The translations under genes and the position numbers were made by a program. Shown piece by piece: positions 35,291 through 43,778 of a DNA stretch of 64,000 bases. The stretch spans positions 60,469 through 124,468 of the forward strand of contig NZ_JAJFAY010000011.1 of NCBI RefSeq assembly GCF_021083305.1. The letters are read 5' to 3'. Below the pieces are notes generated by a model. That model worked only from the letters and a program-made list of their open reading frames with translations, was not told where the DNA came from and ran no database searches. Every line of letters begins with the position of its first letter. Position 1 is the first letter of the stretch. This DNA is from Haladaptatus sp. DYF46. GTDB taxonomy: Archaea; Halobacteriota; Halobacteria; Halobacteriales; Haladaptataceae.

Positions 35291-35336
35291 GAGTTTGAAA
35301 CGGTAGTGACTTTAGCTATGAGCAATAACTATTGGA

Positions 35337-36326
35337 ATGATCCTCAGACAGCGACCACGGCGACTCCGTCGTGATGGGTTCCGTGGTCTCGTGAGCGAAA
35401 CCACCCTCTCATCGAGTGATTTCATTGCACCCGTTTTCGTGGATGCGACGACCGACAAGCGTGTGCCCATCGACTCGATGCCGGGCCACGAGCGTGTCCC
35501 CGTTGCGGAGGCCGTCGATCGCGTCGAGGAAGTACTTGAGACAGGCATCGAAAGCGTCATTATCTTTGGTGTTCCGGAATCAAAGGACTCGAGTGGGTCT
35601 CGCGCATGGGCCGACGACGGTGTCGTCCAGCGTGCTGTCCGCGACATCACGCGGAAAACCGATGCATTCATCATCACCGATGTTTGCATGTGCGAGTACA
35701 CCGACCATGGTCACTGTGGAATTCTCGAAGAGCGGGCACACGAATCGCCTACCTTGACGGTCGCCAACGATGCGACACTCAATCGGTTAGCGCAAATCGC
35801 TATTTCTCACGCCGACGCAGGCGCACAGATGGTCGCGCCAAGTAGTATGACCGATGGGATGGTTGAAGCAATTCGCGCGTCGCTCGACGAACATGGCTAC
35901 GAGGACATCCCGATCATGAGCACTGCGGCAAAGTATGAGAGTGCCTTTTACGGGCCATTCAGAGAGGCAACCGAGGGCGATCCGGCGTTCAGCGACCGTC
36001 GCCACTACCAAATGAACTCCGCTAATGTACGCGAAGCGATGCAAGAGGTTGCGCTCGATGTCGAGCAGGGCGCGGACGTGCTGATGGTCAAACCTGCACT
36101 CGCCTATCTCGATGTGATTCGGGCAGTGCGCAAGGAATTCGATCATCCTGTTGCCGCCTACAACGTCAGCGGTGAGTATGCAATGCTCCACGCGGCCGCT
36201 GAGAAGGGGTGGCTCGATCTTGACACAGTGGCTCGCGAATCGGTACTGTCGATCAAACGTGCCGGGGCCGATCTGATTCTCACCTACTTCGCCGAAACGA
36301 TCGCTGGTTCCCTGTCGAAGGAGTAG
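35337..36326 (+). CDS. hemB: Porphobilinogen synthase (delta-aminolevulinic acid dehydratase)
   Basis: All hallmarks are present in 329 residues: the N-terminal arm RPRRLRRDGFRGLVSET, the metal-binding segment DVCMCEYTDHGHCG with three Cys, and the two active-site lysines in MSTAAKYESAFYGPFREA and VLMVKPALAYLD. The enzyme condenses two 5-aminolevulinates to porphobilinogen in haem and cobamide synthesis. Normally it sits among other hem genes in haloarchaea; here it is alone. A fossil of the 3' end of a related hemB lies at 58017-58062, so this gene may be one of two former copies. Confidence 0.93.
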   Translation: MILRQRPRRLRRDGFRGLVSETTLSSSDFIAPVFVDATTDKRVPIDSMPGHERVPVAEAVDRVEEVLETGIESVIIFGVPESKDSSGSRAWADDGVVQRAVRDITRKTDAFIITDVCMCEYTDHGHCGILEERAHESPTLTVANDATLNRLAQIAISHADAGAQMVAPSSMTDGMVEAIRASLDEHGYEDIPIMSTAAKYESAFYGPFREATEGDPAFSDRRHYQMNSANVREAMQEVALDVEQGADVLMVKPALAYLDVIRAVRKEFDHPVAAYNVSGEYAMLHAAAEKGWLDLDTVARESVLSIKRAGADLILTYFAETIAGSLSKE

Positions 36327-36683
36327 GTGGCGGACGTTTGCACGCATGATCTAAGTTGTCGGACGGATTTCAGCTGACGTATGCATGACTGTCGGAACGT
36401 GATAGCCCTCATGTTGGCCGTTACCATGCACGCAAGCGTACTCAATTTGGTGTGTTAACAGGATGTGCCGGCCTCTTTAACCTCATCAAAAATATCAAAT
36501 TTTGGAACTATTATAGTGACTTTTAACGAAGTGTTCGATCTCCTGCCAGCCCCGAGCGGGGGAGGGGGTGCAGTGGTGAGCGCCGGAGCGTGTTGATTGT
36601 GACGGGATACGCAGTCACTTTCGGTCCACTAGAATAACGTATTTAGAGACTAATAACATTGAACCGGTGGAGACCGTGATTTC
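36327..36683. other. Gene-free stretch after hemB
   Basis: About 350 bases without a supported gene. An AT-rich part near 36480-36530 and a GTATTTAGAGACTAATAA string near 36640, about 30-45 bases before the next start, may be the promoter of the SnoaL-like gene. Confidence 0.45.
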
Positions 36684-37067
36684 ATGAGCGAACAAACCGA
36701 AGCTCTTTACCAGCTCTTTGAGGGAGTATGGAACGGAGAAAACCCGGATGTTGCAGACGAACTCGTCGGACCAGAGTATGTCATCCACGACCGCGAAATC
36801 GCTGACGAACTGCGCGGGCCAGAACTGTATAAGACATTGGCGAACATAACGAGAGAAAGCTATTCGGACTTCGAATTAGCTATTGATGACGAGGTTGAAG
36901 AAGGCAATAAAGTTGCCCTTCGGTGGACGATGACAGGAACTCACGAAAATGGCAAACGAGTGGAGATGGCCGCTATCGGAATCAATCGGTTTGAAGATGG
37001 ACAGCTAGTCGAGTCATGGACTCAGTCCGATACGCTCGACCTTATGAAGCAGATCGAAGCTGAGTAG
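36684..37067 (+). CDS. SnoaL-like polyketide-cyclase-family protein (NTF2 fold)
   Basis: The 127-residue protein has the ester-cyclase/SnoaL pattern: ALYQLFEGVWNGENPDVADE, VGPEYVIHDRE, then VALRWTMTGTHENGKRVEMA and INRFEDGQLVESWTQSD. The NTF2-like cone binds small hydrophobic substrates; many family members are cyclases or hydrolases of unknown substrate. No operon partner is visible; the IS6 element begins 300 bases downstream. The short spacing of a GGTGGAG string before the ATG may be a ribosome-binding site. Confidence 0.8.
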   Translation: MSEQTEALYQLFEGVWNGENPDVADELVGPEYVIHDREIADELRGPELYKTLANITRESYSDFELAIDDEVEEGNKVALRWTMTGTHENGKRVEMAAIGINRFEDGQLVESWTQSDTLDLMKQIEAE

Positions 37068-37368
37068 GCGAGTAGCGTGAGCTACACCGCAAAACGATGA
37101 TCCGAGAGAATATCGGAGAAACTGCAGAGCAGCTTGACCAGTGATTTATCAACATGACCAGCCAACGCGCCATCAGATGGATCGGCCAACGTGCGTATGG
37201 GGGCGGTTGTTCTAAGCACTATGAAACATCCTTCCGTGTGGTGCTGGATTGGATCGGTCCTCTCTTGGGCGATTGCTACATAGATCAGCTGTGGCCCAGG
37301 AGTATTACTGGTGAGTGCTGGCTGCGGACGTGGTAAGCACCACAAATTTCGATCATAATCCAGATATG

Positions 37369-38170
37369 GGCACTGTCTAGTTTAGCTCCTCTTCGACAGG
37401 TGTTCGGTCGTTGAGCGATTGGTGCGGTCTCTGATGGTTATAGTAATGCACAAATTTTTCAAGCCACCGCTGGACGCTCGGGCGACTGTCCAGCCACGAA
37501 GTATTGAAGCGGTCGATGCGCTGTTTGAGCGGGTGAAACCATTTTTCGATCAGGTTCGCTCTGTGTAGTCGAGCCGACCGCTTAACCCAATTCGAAAGAG
37601 GGCAGTCCGATAGCCGTAGCCATCAACGAGAAACACCGCGCCCGAGAGATCGCGTTTCTCGGCTAATTCAGACAGAAACGCAGCCGCCTGATCAGTCCCA
37701 TGCCGATCAAACACTGTGACATCGAGTAGCAGTTTTGTTTCTGTGTCTATTGCAGCGTACACCCAAGACCACTCGCCGTTGATCTTGACAGCGATTTCGT
37801 CCACCGCGACCCGCGACGGCTCCGCCGTTGGCGGGTCTGAAACGCTGTCAGACAGCCGATGTACCCACTGAAAAATCGCTTGATGTGACCGTTCTACGTC
37901 GAAAAGCGCTAAAATTGCTTTTGTCTCCCTGAGTGAACAACCAGTCGCATGGAGACGGACGGCGAACGCCCGAACGGGCGTAACCAGAACGCGTCGCGTT
38001 CTGGTTGGCGAACGAGACGCTTCGCGTCTCGTCAACGTCGCCGTCCGTTCGTTCTCCCAAGTTTCTTCTAAATCCGCGTCTAAGCCTTCTTCGAGCAGGT
38101 TTGCGAGCATCTCTAGGCAAGTTACTCAACAACCTGCTCATTCCTCAAGCTGGCTCAACTAGACTGTGCC
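37369..38170. mobile_element. IS6-family insertion sequence (about 800 bp)
   Basis: The left end reads GGCACTGTCTAGTTTAGCTC and the right end, reverse-complemented, GGCACAGTCTAGTTGAGCC, matching ends at 42789 and 63874. It encodes one transposase on the minus strand. Flanking 8-mers (CAGATATG left, TGTTTCTG right) do not match, so the copy has no target duplication and probably marks a deletion or recombination junction. To its right lies a gene missing its 5' part. Confidence 0.85.
37377..38110 (-). pseudogene. IS6-family transposase, frameshifted
   Basis: The frame from ATG 38110 contains a zinc-finger-free N-terminus, the DDE residues Asp in VAVDEIAVK and Asp in FLVDGYGYR, and runs to a stop near 37550. 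The expected remainder (NLIEKWFHPLKQRIDRF with the catalytic Glu, then VHYYNHQRPHQSL and TPVEEELN) continues in another frame to TAG at 37377. One missing A in GAGCGA(A)ACCTGATC explains the break. The transposase is therefore probably inactive, although programmed shifting cannot be excluded. Confidence 0.8.
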
Positions 38171-38734
38171 TGTTTCTGAGATTGTTATCTCACCAGTCAC
38201 TACTACCCGACAATCTGAGATCGATTGGCTTTATGAAGGGTTGTCGCGCTTCCTACCGAAAGCGTGGGAGCAGTTCCGAGCAGGCGTTCCTGACAATAAC
38301 AGCGACGACGACATCGTCGCCGCCTATGCACGTCTCATGGAGAATTCTGACTCGGAAGTGCGGATACAGGCTGCAAATAGATGGTGAGCATGGGAAGATG
38401 CAGTCGTTTCTCATGAGACGGATGAAGATGAACAACCCTTCAGCAGTGGCTCACTGAACTGGAGATTATCTTTCGTTCGTATCGCTTCACATTATTTTCG
38501 CATGGGGATTAACTCGATAAAAATCAATTATTACGCGATGCCGACCAGTTGACCGGTATCCCCGGCGTTCTGGTTCATGGTCGACTTGACCTTGCCGGAC
38601 CGCTCAAAACTGCGTGGGAACTTGATCGTGCTTGGTCTGATGCAGAATTAATTATTGTTGATAATTCTGGACACATTGGCGGCGAGAGTATGAGGATGCA
38701 TATACGCGAGGCGCTTGATTCATTCGCCGACTGA
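38171..38734 (+). pseudogene. Proline iminopeptidase remnant
   Basis: Pieces match the C-terminal 60% of proline iminopeptidase (alpha/beta hydrolase). These are RQSEIDWLYEGLSRFLPKAW, then DIVAAYARLMENSD, stop, AWEDAVVS, a shifted ISFVRIASHYF-like piece, and finally a clean frame LRDADQLTGIPGVLVHGRLD, AWELDRAWSDAELI and the His in NSGHIGGE. The N-terminal half with the catalytic Ser is missing; the IS6 element starts exactly at the break. There are several frameshifts. The family releases N-terminal proline from peptides. Confidence 0.75.
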
Positions 38735-38876
38735 TAGCTTATCTGGTGTGTAATAGATTACTATCGAAATAACGTAGTGAAGGCAATCGACGTCCGGTTA
38801 CTACACAGGGCTATTTCGACGCAGTGAATGCCAGTGAGTCTGCGCCAGTTCTGGGTTGAAGATGCGTGCATTAGAT

Positions 38877-38902
38877 GAGACCGTGAATCTCAATGCATAC
38901 AA
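38877..38902. repeat. Copy of a GAGACC-hairpin element
   Basis: GAGACCG, then four bases, then TCTCAATGCATACA is shared with 46717-46742, where GAGACC/GGTCTC forms a perfect 6-bp stem. The element may be an old terminator or a short dispersed repeat. Confidence 0.4.
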
Positions 38903-38987
38903 TCGTGGTCGATGAGCCCTTGTTCGCTGGAGTTAACTGTAGGTTGAATCGGCTTCGCGAATCACAGATACCTTGTTTCTGCTTTCA

Positions 38988-38998
38988 AAATGTATAAT
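38988..38998 (+). promoter_or_regulatory. TATA box for the MOSC gene
   Basis: ATGTATAATAT lies 24-34 bases before ATG 39022. Confidence 0.5.
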
Positions 38999-39021
38999 AT
39001 TCATGGTCACGAAGCAAATTC

Positions 39022-39507
39022 ATGGGAATTGGTAGAGTTACGCAGCTCCACATTGCTCCCGATAGTGGTGAACCGATGCAAGCACGAAAGACCGTCGACG
39101 CAGTCGCCGAACGTGGACTCCGAGGCGACCGGTATTTCGAGGGGCGTGGTTTGTGGAACTTTCTCGACGAGGATCCGAACCGAGAGGTACAGGAAGCGAG
39201 CGATATCACCTTCATCGAAGCCGAAGCGCTGGCAGCAGTTGAACAGGATGCCGGAATTGAACTCTCGACGGGCGCACACCGTCGAAACGTGACGACACAA
39301 AATGTCCCACTCAACCACCTCGTGGGCCAAACATTCACGGTCGGTGACGCCATCTGCGAGGGAATTCAGCTATGTGAACCGTGTGGGTATATGTAATCGC
39401 TCGTCGGCAAGGAAGGACTCTCGAAAGCGCTCGCCCACCGTGGTGGGCTTGATGCAACTGTCGTCGAGTCTGGTCCAATCGCCATCGATGACGAGGTTCA
39501 GTGGTAA
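39022..39507 (+). pseudogene. MOSC-domain protein with in-frame stop
   Basis: The frame starts MGIGRVTQLHIAPDSGEPMQ and follows the MOSC domain: AVAERGLRGDRYF, DITFIEAEALAAV, AHRRNVTTQNVPLN and the Cys of QLCEPCGYM. TAA at 39394 interrupts it, but the same frame continues SLVGKEGLSKALAHRGGLDA and VESGPIAIDDEVQW to a normal TAA at 39505. A single GAA-to-TAA change would explain this, since MOSC proteins have a Glu after CxYL. MOSC domains carry sulfur for molybdenum-cofactor enzymes. The copy is probably dead, or gives a product lacking the last 37 residues. Confidence 0.75.
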
Positions 39508-39509
39508 CC

Positions 39510-39779
39510 ATGGTTGTCGTCGAATTGGAAAAATCCATTGCCGTTGAAATGACGACAGGGGATTCAAAGCCGTGCAAGTATACGGTTATGCACGATGGAG
39601 AACAGGTCGCTGAGTACGAAACCAGCGCGGATCCGCGAACAGCGGGCGGTCGTGTTGGGCTTCGAAACATCGTCTGCAGGCATGTGTCCGATGTCAATAA
39701 AAACGTGATTGACGAGCGGCTATCAACTGAAATCTCGCAAAGCGCCGAGGCATTATCGAACGAATTCGGGTCGATATAA
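39510..39779 (+). CDS. Hypothetical protein downstream of MOSC
   Basis: An 89-residue acidic protein starts MVVVELEKSIAVEMTTGDSK with alternating hydrophobic residues typical of a small beta domain, then GLRNIVCRHVSDVNKNVIDE and a helix-forming end. No family is recognised. It begins two bases after the stop of the MOSC frame, so it was likely co-transcribed with it and may now suffer polarity from the in-frame stop. An alternative start is at 39501. Confidence 0.6.
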   Translation: MVVVELEKSIAVEMTTGDSKPCKYTVMHDGEQVAEYETSADPRTAGGRVGLRNIVCRHVSDVNKNVIDERLSTEISQSAEALSNEFGSI

Positions 39780-39912
39780 TATACCATCTGCTCCGCGGTA
39801 GCACCGGCAAGACGAGGGTGTCATAGAAAAGTTCGTACGATAGTAAGTCTCTCCACTCTTAGGTGCTTATTGCGGTACTCGTTCTATGCCCCCCCCGTCA
39901 GAGTAGAACTGC

Positions 39913-40323
39913 TCAACGCGTACCTATGTGTTCCATAAATCGGAGGAGATATCCATCCGGGTCTTGGATCAAGAATTGTCTATTACCGCGTTCGCCCTCG
40001 TCTACCTGATACCACTCCTCGTGGATTCCTTCGAATAGTTGACACTCGTCATTCTTGAGACGGCTTGCATATGGGTCAATCGGATCCACTGTAATCTGGA
40101 AATTTATCCCACTTCCATATGGGTGGTTTATCTCACTGGTTACCCACCATTCACTTCCCGTTCGTTCCTCAATCATAAGCTGGGCACCTTCTAAGGAAAG
40201 ATAGGCGAACAACGGATCATCGCGAGTAAATTCCGCGGTGAATCCAAGTGTTTCAACATAAAACGAGAAACTCTTCTGATAATCCGTGACCAGTAATTCT
40301 GGTGTGAGAGATGACCATTCCAT
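39913..40323 (-). CDS. VOC-family (glyoxalase/bleomycin-resistance fold) protein
   Basis: The 136-residue protein starts MEWSSLTPELLVTDYQKSFS. It shows two beta-alpha-beta-beta-beta modules: FYVETLGFTAEFTR with YLSLEGAQLMIEER, then NFQITVDPIDPY and the closing FLIQDPDGYLLRFMEHIG, the metal-site Glu motif of the vicinal-oxygen-chelate superfamily. Members bind drugs or act as lyases and dioxygenases. The start at 40323 fits the fold; an earlier Met at 40380 adds an unlike Cys-rich leader. It stands alone. Confidence 0.82.
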   Translation of the reverse strand: MEWSSLTPELLVTDYQKSFSFYVETLGFTAEFTRDDPLFAYLSLEGAQLMIEERTGSEWWVTSEINHPYGSGINFQITVDPIDPYASRLKNDECQLFEGIHEEWYQVDEGERGNRQFLIQDPDGYLLRFMEHIGTR

Positions 40324-40455
40324 AGTAGTACAGATGGGACAACATTGATAAAGTTTATCTATTTTCGGAGTAAATAACAAATAGATACTATATTTACATT
40401 TTGTTATTCTCTGGAGATCGTGCCTCCCGGTAGGCTCTGTGCCTATAATAGTAGA

Positions 40456-40605
40456 TTATTCTAGAAACGCTTCTCCGCTCCATCCCTCTGCCACCTGATC
40501 CAATCCATCTCGACACGTCGGATATGCTGATTCCCAGCCGATATCGCTACGTAATTTCGCATTCGGTGTCGGATGCATGAACAACCTCATTTGCACGCCT
40601 CCATT
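40456..40605 (-). pseudogene. C-terminal remnant of an SDR-type epimerase
   Basis: The frame GGVQMRLFMHPTPNAKLRSD, then IGWESAYPTCRDGLDQVAEG matches the last 45 residues of the epimerase encoded at 43779-44717 (VQVELFSTPMPTSNAKLRAE and YRDGLDSVVKTW). The rest of the gene is absent. It shows that a second copy of that gene once lay here. Confidence 0.65.
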
Positions 40606-41145
40606 TTCATACAAATGCATACTCTTCTGACTCTATCACCTTTCGGTCGCTCCATAAAGAAGGGAACTTAGAACCCGCAATTCAGTTAAGTGCTGTTAGA
40701 CGAGCGACGATAGGGAGAGGCAATAAACTATATTCAAAGGTTTCGCTGGTCAAATTGACGATTTTAAGATACAACAAACTGTCCCTCTCCTACACGTGAT
40801 TGATATCCTATGAGTTTCATTGAGAAATTTCGACCGCAATATCTTGGCTTTTCGTTGGTCGAAATCACCGCATCGACACACAGAATATCTCTGGTTCGTG
40901 AAAACTACCCTGCGATATTGTATTTAGGTACCCAACCATATTTTTCGGCCAACTTATACGTCCCTCACCATCCCTTTACAAAACTACTCTTGTAAAAGAC
41001 AATATAAACACACGTGGATCGCCGGCAGTGCGCTTATCAGTCTCGGACGGGTATACTTAGGGAATGGATTTTGTAAAGACAATCGTGGAGGCATTGAGTC
41101 AAGGTTCCAATACTGGGTCTGAGCGAGCATTTCTTCTCGGCACTC
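40606..41145. other. Intergenic stretch
   Basis: About 540 bases without a supported gene. A 61-codon frame at 40810-40995 is open but its protein has no plausible haloarchaeal composition. Confidence 0.4.
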
Positions 41146-41304
41146 ATGGGCACAGTTTTGACCGTGGCTATCATCCTTCCGGTGGGTGCGCTCACGAGGA
41201 CATCGAAAATTCAGCAGATGGCCAAATCAATGTCTGTTGTTTCGATATTCGTTATTGGTCTACGCGTCTCAAGTACTCTGCTCGCCGTTCTCGAGATTGT
41301 GTAG
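41146..41304 (+). CDS. Possible small membrane protein, maybe a fragment
   Basis: A 52-residue frame reads MGTVLTVAIILPVGALTRTS, then IQQMAKSMSVVSIFVIGLRV and SSTLLAVLEIV. Two hydrophobic segments joined by a basic, Gln-containing loop look like a genuine small integral membrane protein. The frame stays open for 12 codons upstream (ILGLSEHFFSAL), so the ATG may be internal to a decayed longer gene. Confidence 0.35.
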   Translation: MGTVLTVAIILPVGALTRTSKIQQMAKSMSVVSIFVIGLRVSSTLLAVLEIV

Positions 41305-41386
41305 TTTCCTACAGACAGTTGACGTATTGCATACATGAATTTCAACGGTCGTTGTGTTTCATTGCCGATCAGGTACCACTTAGAGT

Positions 41387-42151
41387 ATGACTCCGTCAAT
41401 TAACGAGGAGGTCATCGTCCTCACTGGCGCGAATCAAGGAATCGGCTATCACTTGCTGACTGCCTTAGCTAAGGACAACCGTCGGATTGCCGCGCTCGAT
41501 ATCAACGGAAACAACGTTCTGGACATCCAAGACGACGTTCCCGCTCGAGTTCGATACTACGAGTGCGATGTCACAGACACCGACGACGTGAACACAGTAG
41601 TGAACGATATCATCGAGCATTGGGGTCGAATCGACATCCTCGTCAACAACGCTGGTGTGGCCCGAGTCGCTCCGTTCCAAGAGCAGTCAATAGCCGATAC
41701 GCGCCGTGAATTTGAGGTCAATTTCTTCGGCTATCAACGACTGATTCGGGCGGTTCTCCCGCATATGCTCGACCAGGGAACCGGAATCATCCACAACATG
41801 TGCTCTGGAACGGCGGATACCGGACATCCTGGCATGTCCGGATATTCCGCGACCAAAGGTGCCATCAAGGCATTCGTCCGCTCGCTCCGACTCGAACTCC
41901 GAGACACCGATGTCTCCTGTACGTTGATGGTTCCGCCGTCAGTGAACACAAGGATGACCGCCGACCTTGCGTACCCGGAGTGGATGACGATCGACCCCGA
42001 GAACGTCGGCCACAAGCTGGCCGACAAGATTCATTCGACTCGGTCAGTGATCACGCCTGATCGGACGACGAGAATCGGTCTCTCGCTCACCCAACGCTTC
42101 CCATCTCTCTGGAGAAGAATAACAGAAGGAGTCATCGAAAATCCAGAATAG
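41387..42151 (+). CDS. Short-chain dehydrogenase/reductase
   Basis: This is a classical SDR of 254 residues: the NAD(P) loop VLTGANQGIGYHL, Asp in CDVTD, the structural motif DILVNNAGVARV, the catalytic Ser in NMCSGTADTG and YSATKGAIK with Tyr-x3-Lys. The C-terminus is polar. The family reduces or oxidises carbonyls and alcohols of many metabolites; the substrate here is unknown. No operon neighbour is visible; the next gene starts 240 bases downstream. Confidence 0.9.
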   Translation: MTPSINEEVIVLTGANQGIGYHLLTALAKDNRRIAALDINGNNVLDIQDDVPARVRYYECDVTDTDDVNTVVNDIIEHWGRIDILVNNAGVARVAPFQEQSIADTRREFEVNFFGYQRLIRAVLPHMLDQGTGIIHNMCSGTADTGHPGMSGYSATKGAIKAFVRSLRLELRDTDVSCTLMVPPSVNTRMTADLAYPEWMTIDPENVGHKLADKIHSTRSVITPDRTTRIGLSLTQRFPSLWRRITEGVIENPE

Positions 42152-42391
42152 CGATACAAGTGTCTATGGATAGCCGGCAGCAGGCAGATTATCAACGGGC
42201 GAGCAAGCACATACGATGATTGTACCAGACACTTCGGCCGCTCGTTTCGCCATGAACGGAGACGAACTATGCGAAACATCAGTGCTTGGGAATTAATATC
42301 GTTGGACAGTGTGATGGAATCGTCAGAGGGGTGGGCCTCCGCCTACTCTATATCTCAAAAGGTATATACACCATCTCGACAGTAGGACAGT

Positions 42392-42574
42392 ATGGCAGAA
42401 ACCGGAGCTGACGAACAATCCAATTACCCAGACGGGACGTGGATAGCGATTGGTGGAGGAGCAGGCATGGTTTTAGGTGCATCAGAAGGGGGAATTGGTG
42501 CTGGTGTAGGCTTAGTACTTGGAGCAGGTGCTGGTGTCGCATATGAAGCAATCAAATCTAGAACAGATCAATAG
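42392..42574 (+). CDS. Small glycine-zipper membrane protein
   Basis: The 60-residue protein begins MAETGADEQSNYPDGTWIAI, continues with a Gly/Ala/Val run (GGGAGMVLGASEGGIGAGVG, then LVLGAGAGVAYEA) and ends with a basic tail. The GxxxG spacing is that of glycine-zipper membrane proteins, which can oligomerise. A TATA-like GGTATATACACC lies about 30 bases upstream at 42359. Function unknown. Confidence 0.65.
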   Translation: MAETGADEQSNYPDGTWIAIGGGAGMVLGASEGGIGAGVGLVLGAGAGVAYEAIKSRTDQ

Positions 42575-42788
42575 TGGTTTTCGAAGCTGACGCCCTTTGG
42601 ATCCAATTTCCAGATACTGAACCCGTTACTCTTCTCGCTACCTATCGAAGAGATCTGCGAGATGTATCGTGAGGGGTTGGCCGATTACTTGATTGAACTG
42701 CAAAGAGGTGCGTTCCATCGGGCTGGGTTCATCGCAATCGACATCTACCAGGTATATTTGATGGGTGTTCGTACACGATAGAGTAATC

Positions 42789-43018
42789 GGCACTGTCTAG
42801 TTAAGCGGTTTTGTTGTATAGTGGTGTTTCAACGGCTCTACCGTGAGTGGCCAACGAATCGCTTCGTCTCATGATGACGAAATTTTCGGTGGAGCGGTCG
42901 AATTCCGTCTTCTCACGGTGTATCTTCCCCTGATCTCAAAGATCAGCCACTTTCGAACAGTGGGGAAACCTCGTCAATCGTACCGCTGCCACTGGGTTTT
43001 CCTTATCTAGACAGTGCC
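42789..43018. mobile_element. 230-bp MITE of IS6 type with 8-bp target duplication
   Basis: Terminal repeats are GGCACTGTCTAGTTAAG on the left and, reverse-complemented, GGCACTGTCTAGATAAGG on the right. The interior is non-coding. GAGTAATC occurs directly outside both ends (42781-42788 and 43019-43026), a perfect 8-bp target duplication, the size made by IS6-family transposases. The ends match those of the window's IS6 elements, so these probably mobilised it in trans. Confidence 0.9.
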
Positions 43019-43048
43019 GAGTAATCAACTACCTTTCTCGCAGTCTCT

Positions 43049-43282
43049 GTGGATCCTATCGACGTCATCAAAGCGCTTTCAAATGAAAACCGGTTACGTA
43101 TTCTTCGGTGGTTGGCTGACCCGGCTCGTCATTTCCCACCTCAGAGAGAAGAAAACATCGAGGATGTCGGGGTCTGTGTTAAATTTGCCCAAGAGAGGGT
43201 CGGAGACTCCCAATCCACTGTTTCACAATATATGGCCACACTTGAAGAGGCTAACCTCGTCATTGTGAAAATTGTCTCTTAG
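43049..43282 (+). CDS. ArsR-type winged-helix regulator, C-terminally short
   Basis: The 77-residue product starts at GTG (MDPIDVIKALSNENRLRILR). It has the winged-helix pattern VKFAQERVGDSQSTVSQYMA and ATLEEANLV. Members of this subgroup are normally about 100-110 residues, with a wing and a dimer helix after LV; here the frame ends KIVS, so the wing is lost. The MITE target duplication ends 22 bases before the GTG, so the native promoter or start may have been displaced. It precedes the RidA and epimerase genes, its likely targets. Confidence 0.6.
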   Translation: MDPIDVIKALSNENRLRILRWLADPARHFPPQREENIEDVGVCVKFAQERVGDSQSTVSQYMATLEEANLVIVKIVS

Positions 43283-43391
43283 GTTACTGGAATGAGATAC
43301 AGGAAACAATTACAATCACTCTGACCATAGCATACTATGCAATGGTACGTTACGAACGGTCGAAGAACTCCTTTCGAAAAGGAGTACACTG

Positions 43392-43775
43392 ATGAATCAA
43401 CAACAAACCAATCCTTGGGAATGGCAGGGCGAGTTTGGATATTCCCAAGCGATTGAGATCAGCAATAGCGATCGCGTTCTGTACTGTGCTGGCCAGACCT
43501 CGATGGATGCCGAAGGTAATCCGGTACATCCTGACGACATGCGTGCACAAACAACCAAAGTACTAGAAAATATGGAAACAGTGCTCACTGACGCAGGCTT
43601 TGGTTTCGGGGACGTCGTACAAATCGACTGCTATACGACAGATGTCGACCGCTTGTTCGAGAATTGGGATCTGATAACCGATCGTTTCGAAGAACCAAGC
43701 TGCACGCTGCTGGGAGTAGAACGCTTAGCCTTCCCCGAATTGTTAGTCGAAATCAAACCGACAGCGGTGAAATAA
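43392..43775 (+). CDS. RidA/YjgF-family enamine deaminase-like protein
   Basis: The 127-residue protein has the RidA core: FGYSQAIEISNSDRVLYCAGQT, then MRAQTTKVLENMETVLTDAG, VVQIDCYTTDVD and ERLAFPELLVEIKPTAV. The family Arg near the C-terminus that grips the substrate carboxylate is not evident (FPELLVEI), so it may belong to a RidA subgroup of different chemistry. The epimerase gene starts three bases after its stop, so the two are an operon. Confidence 0.85.
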   Translation: MNQQQTNPWEWQGEFGYSQAIEISNSDRVLYCAGQTSMDAEGNPVHPDDMRAQTTKVLENMETVLTDAGFGFGDVVQIDCYTTDVDRLFENWDLITDRFEEPSCTLLGVERLAFPELLVEIKPTAVK

Positions 43776-43778
43776 CGC

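Noticed and set aside
37082..37345. Minus-strand 87-codon frame left of the IS6 copy as the missing peptidase half
   Set aside because: It shows no proline-iminopeptidase motif (no HGGPG or GxSWGG) and no other family pattern.
40810..40995. 61-codon plus-strand frame
   Set aside because: Basic, aromatic-rich chain unlike haloarchaeal proteins; no promoter or neighbour support.
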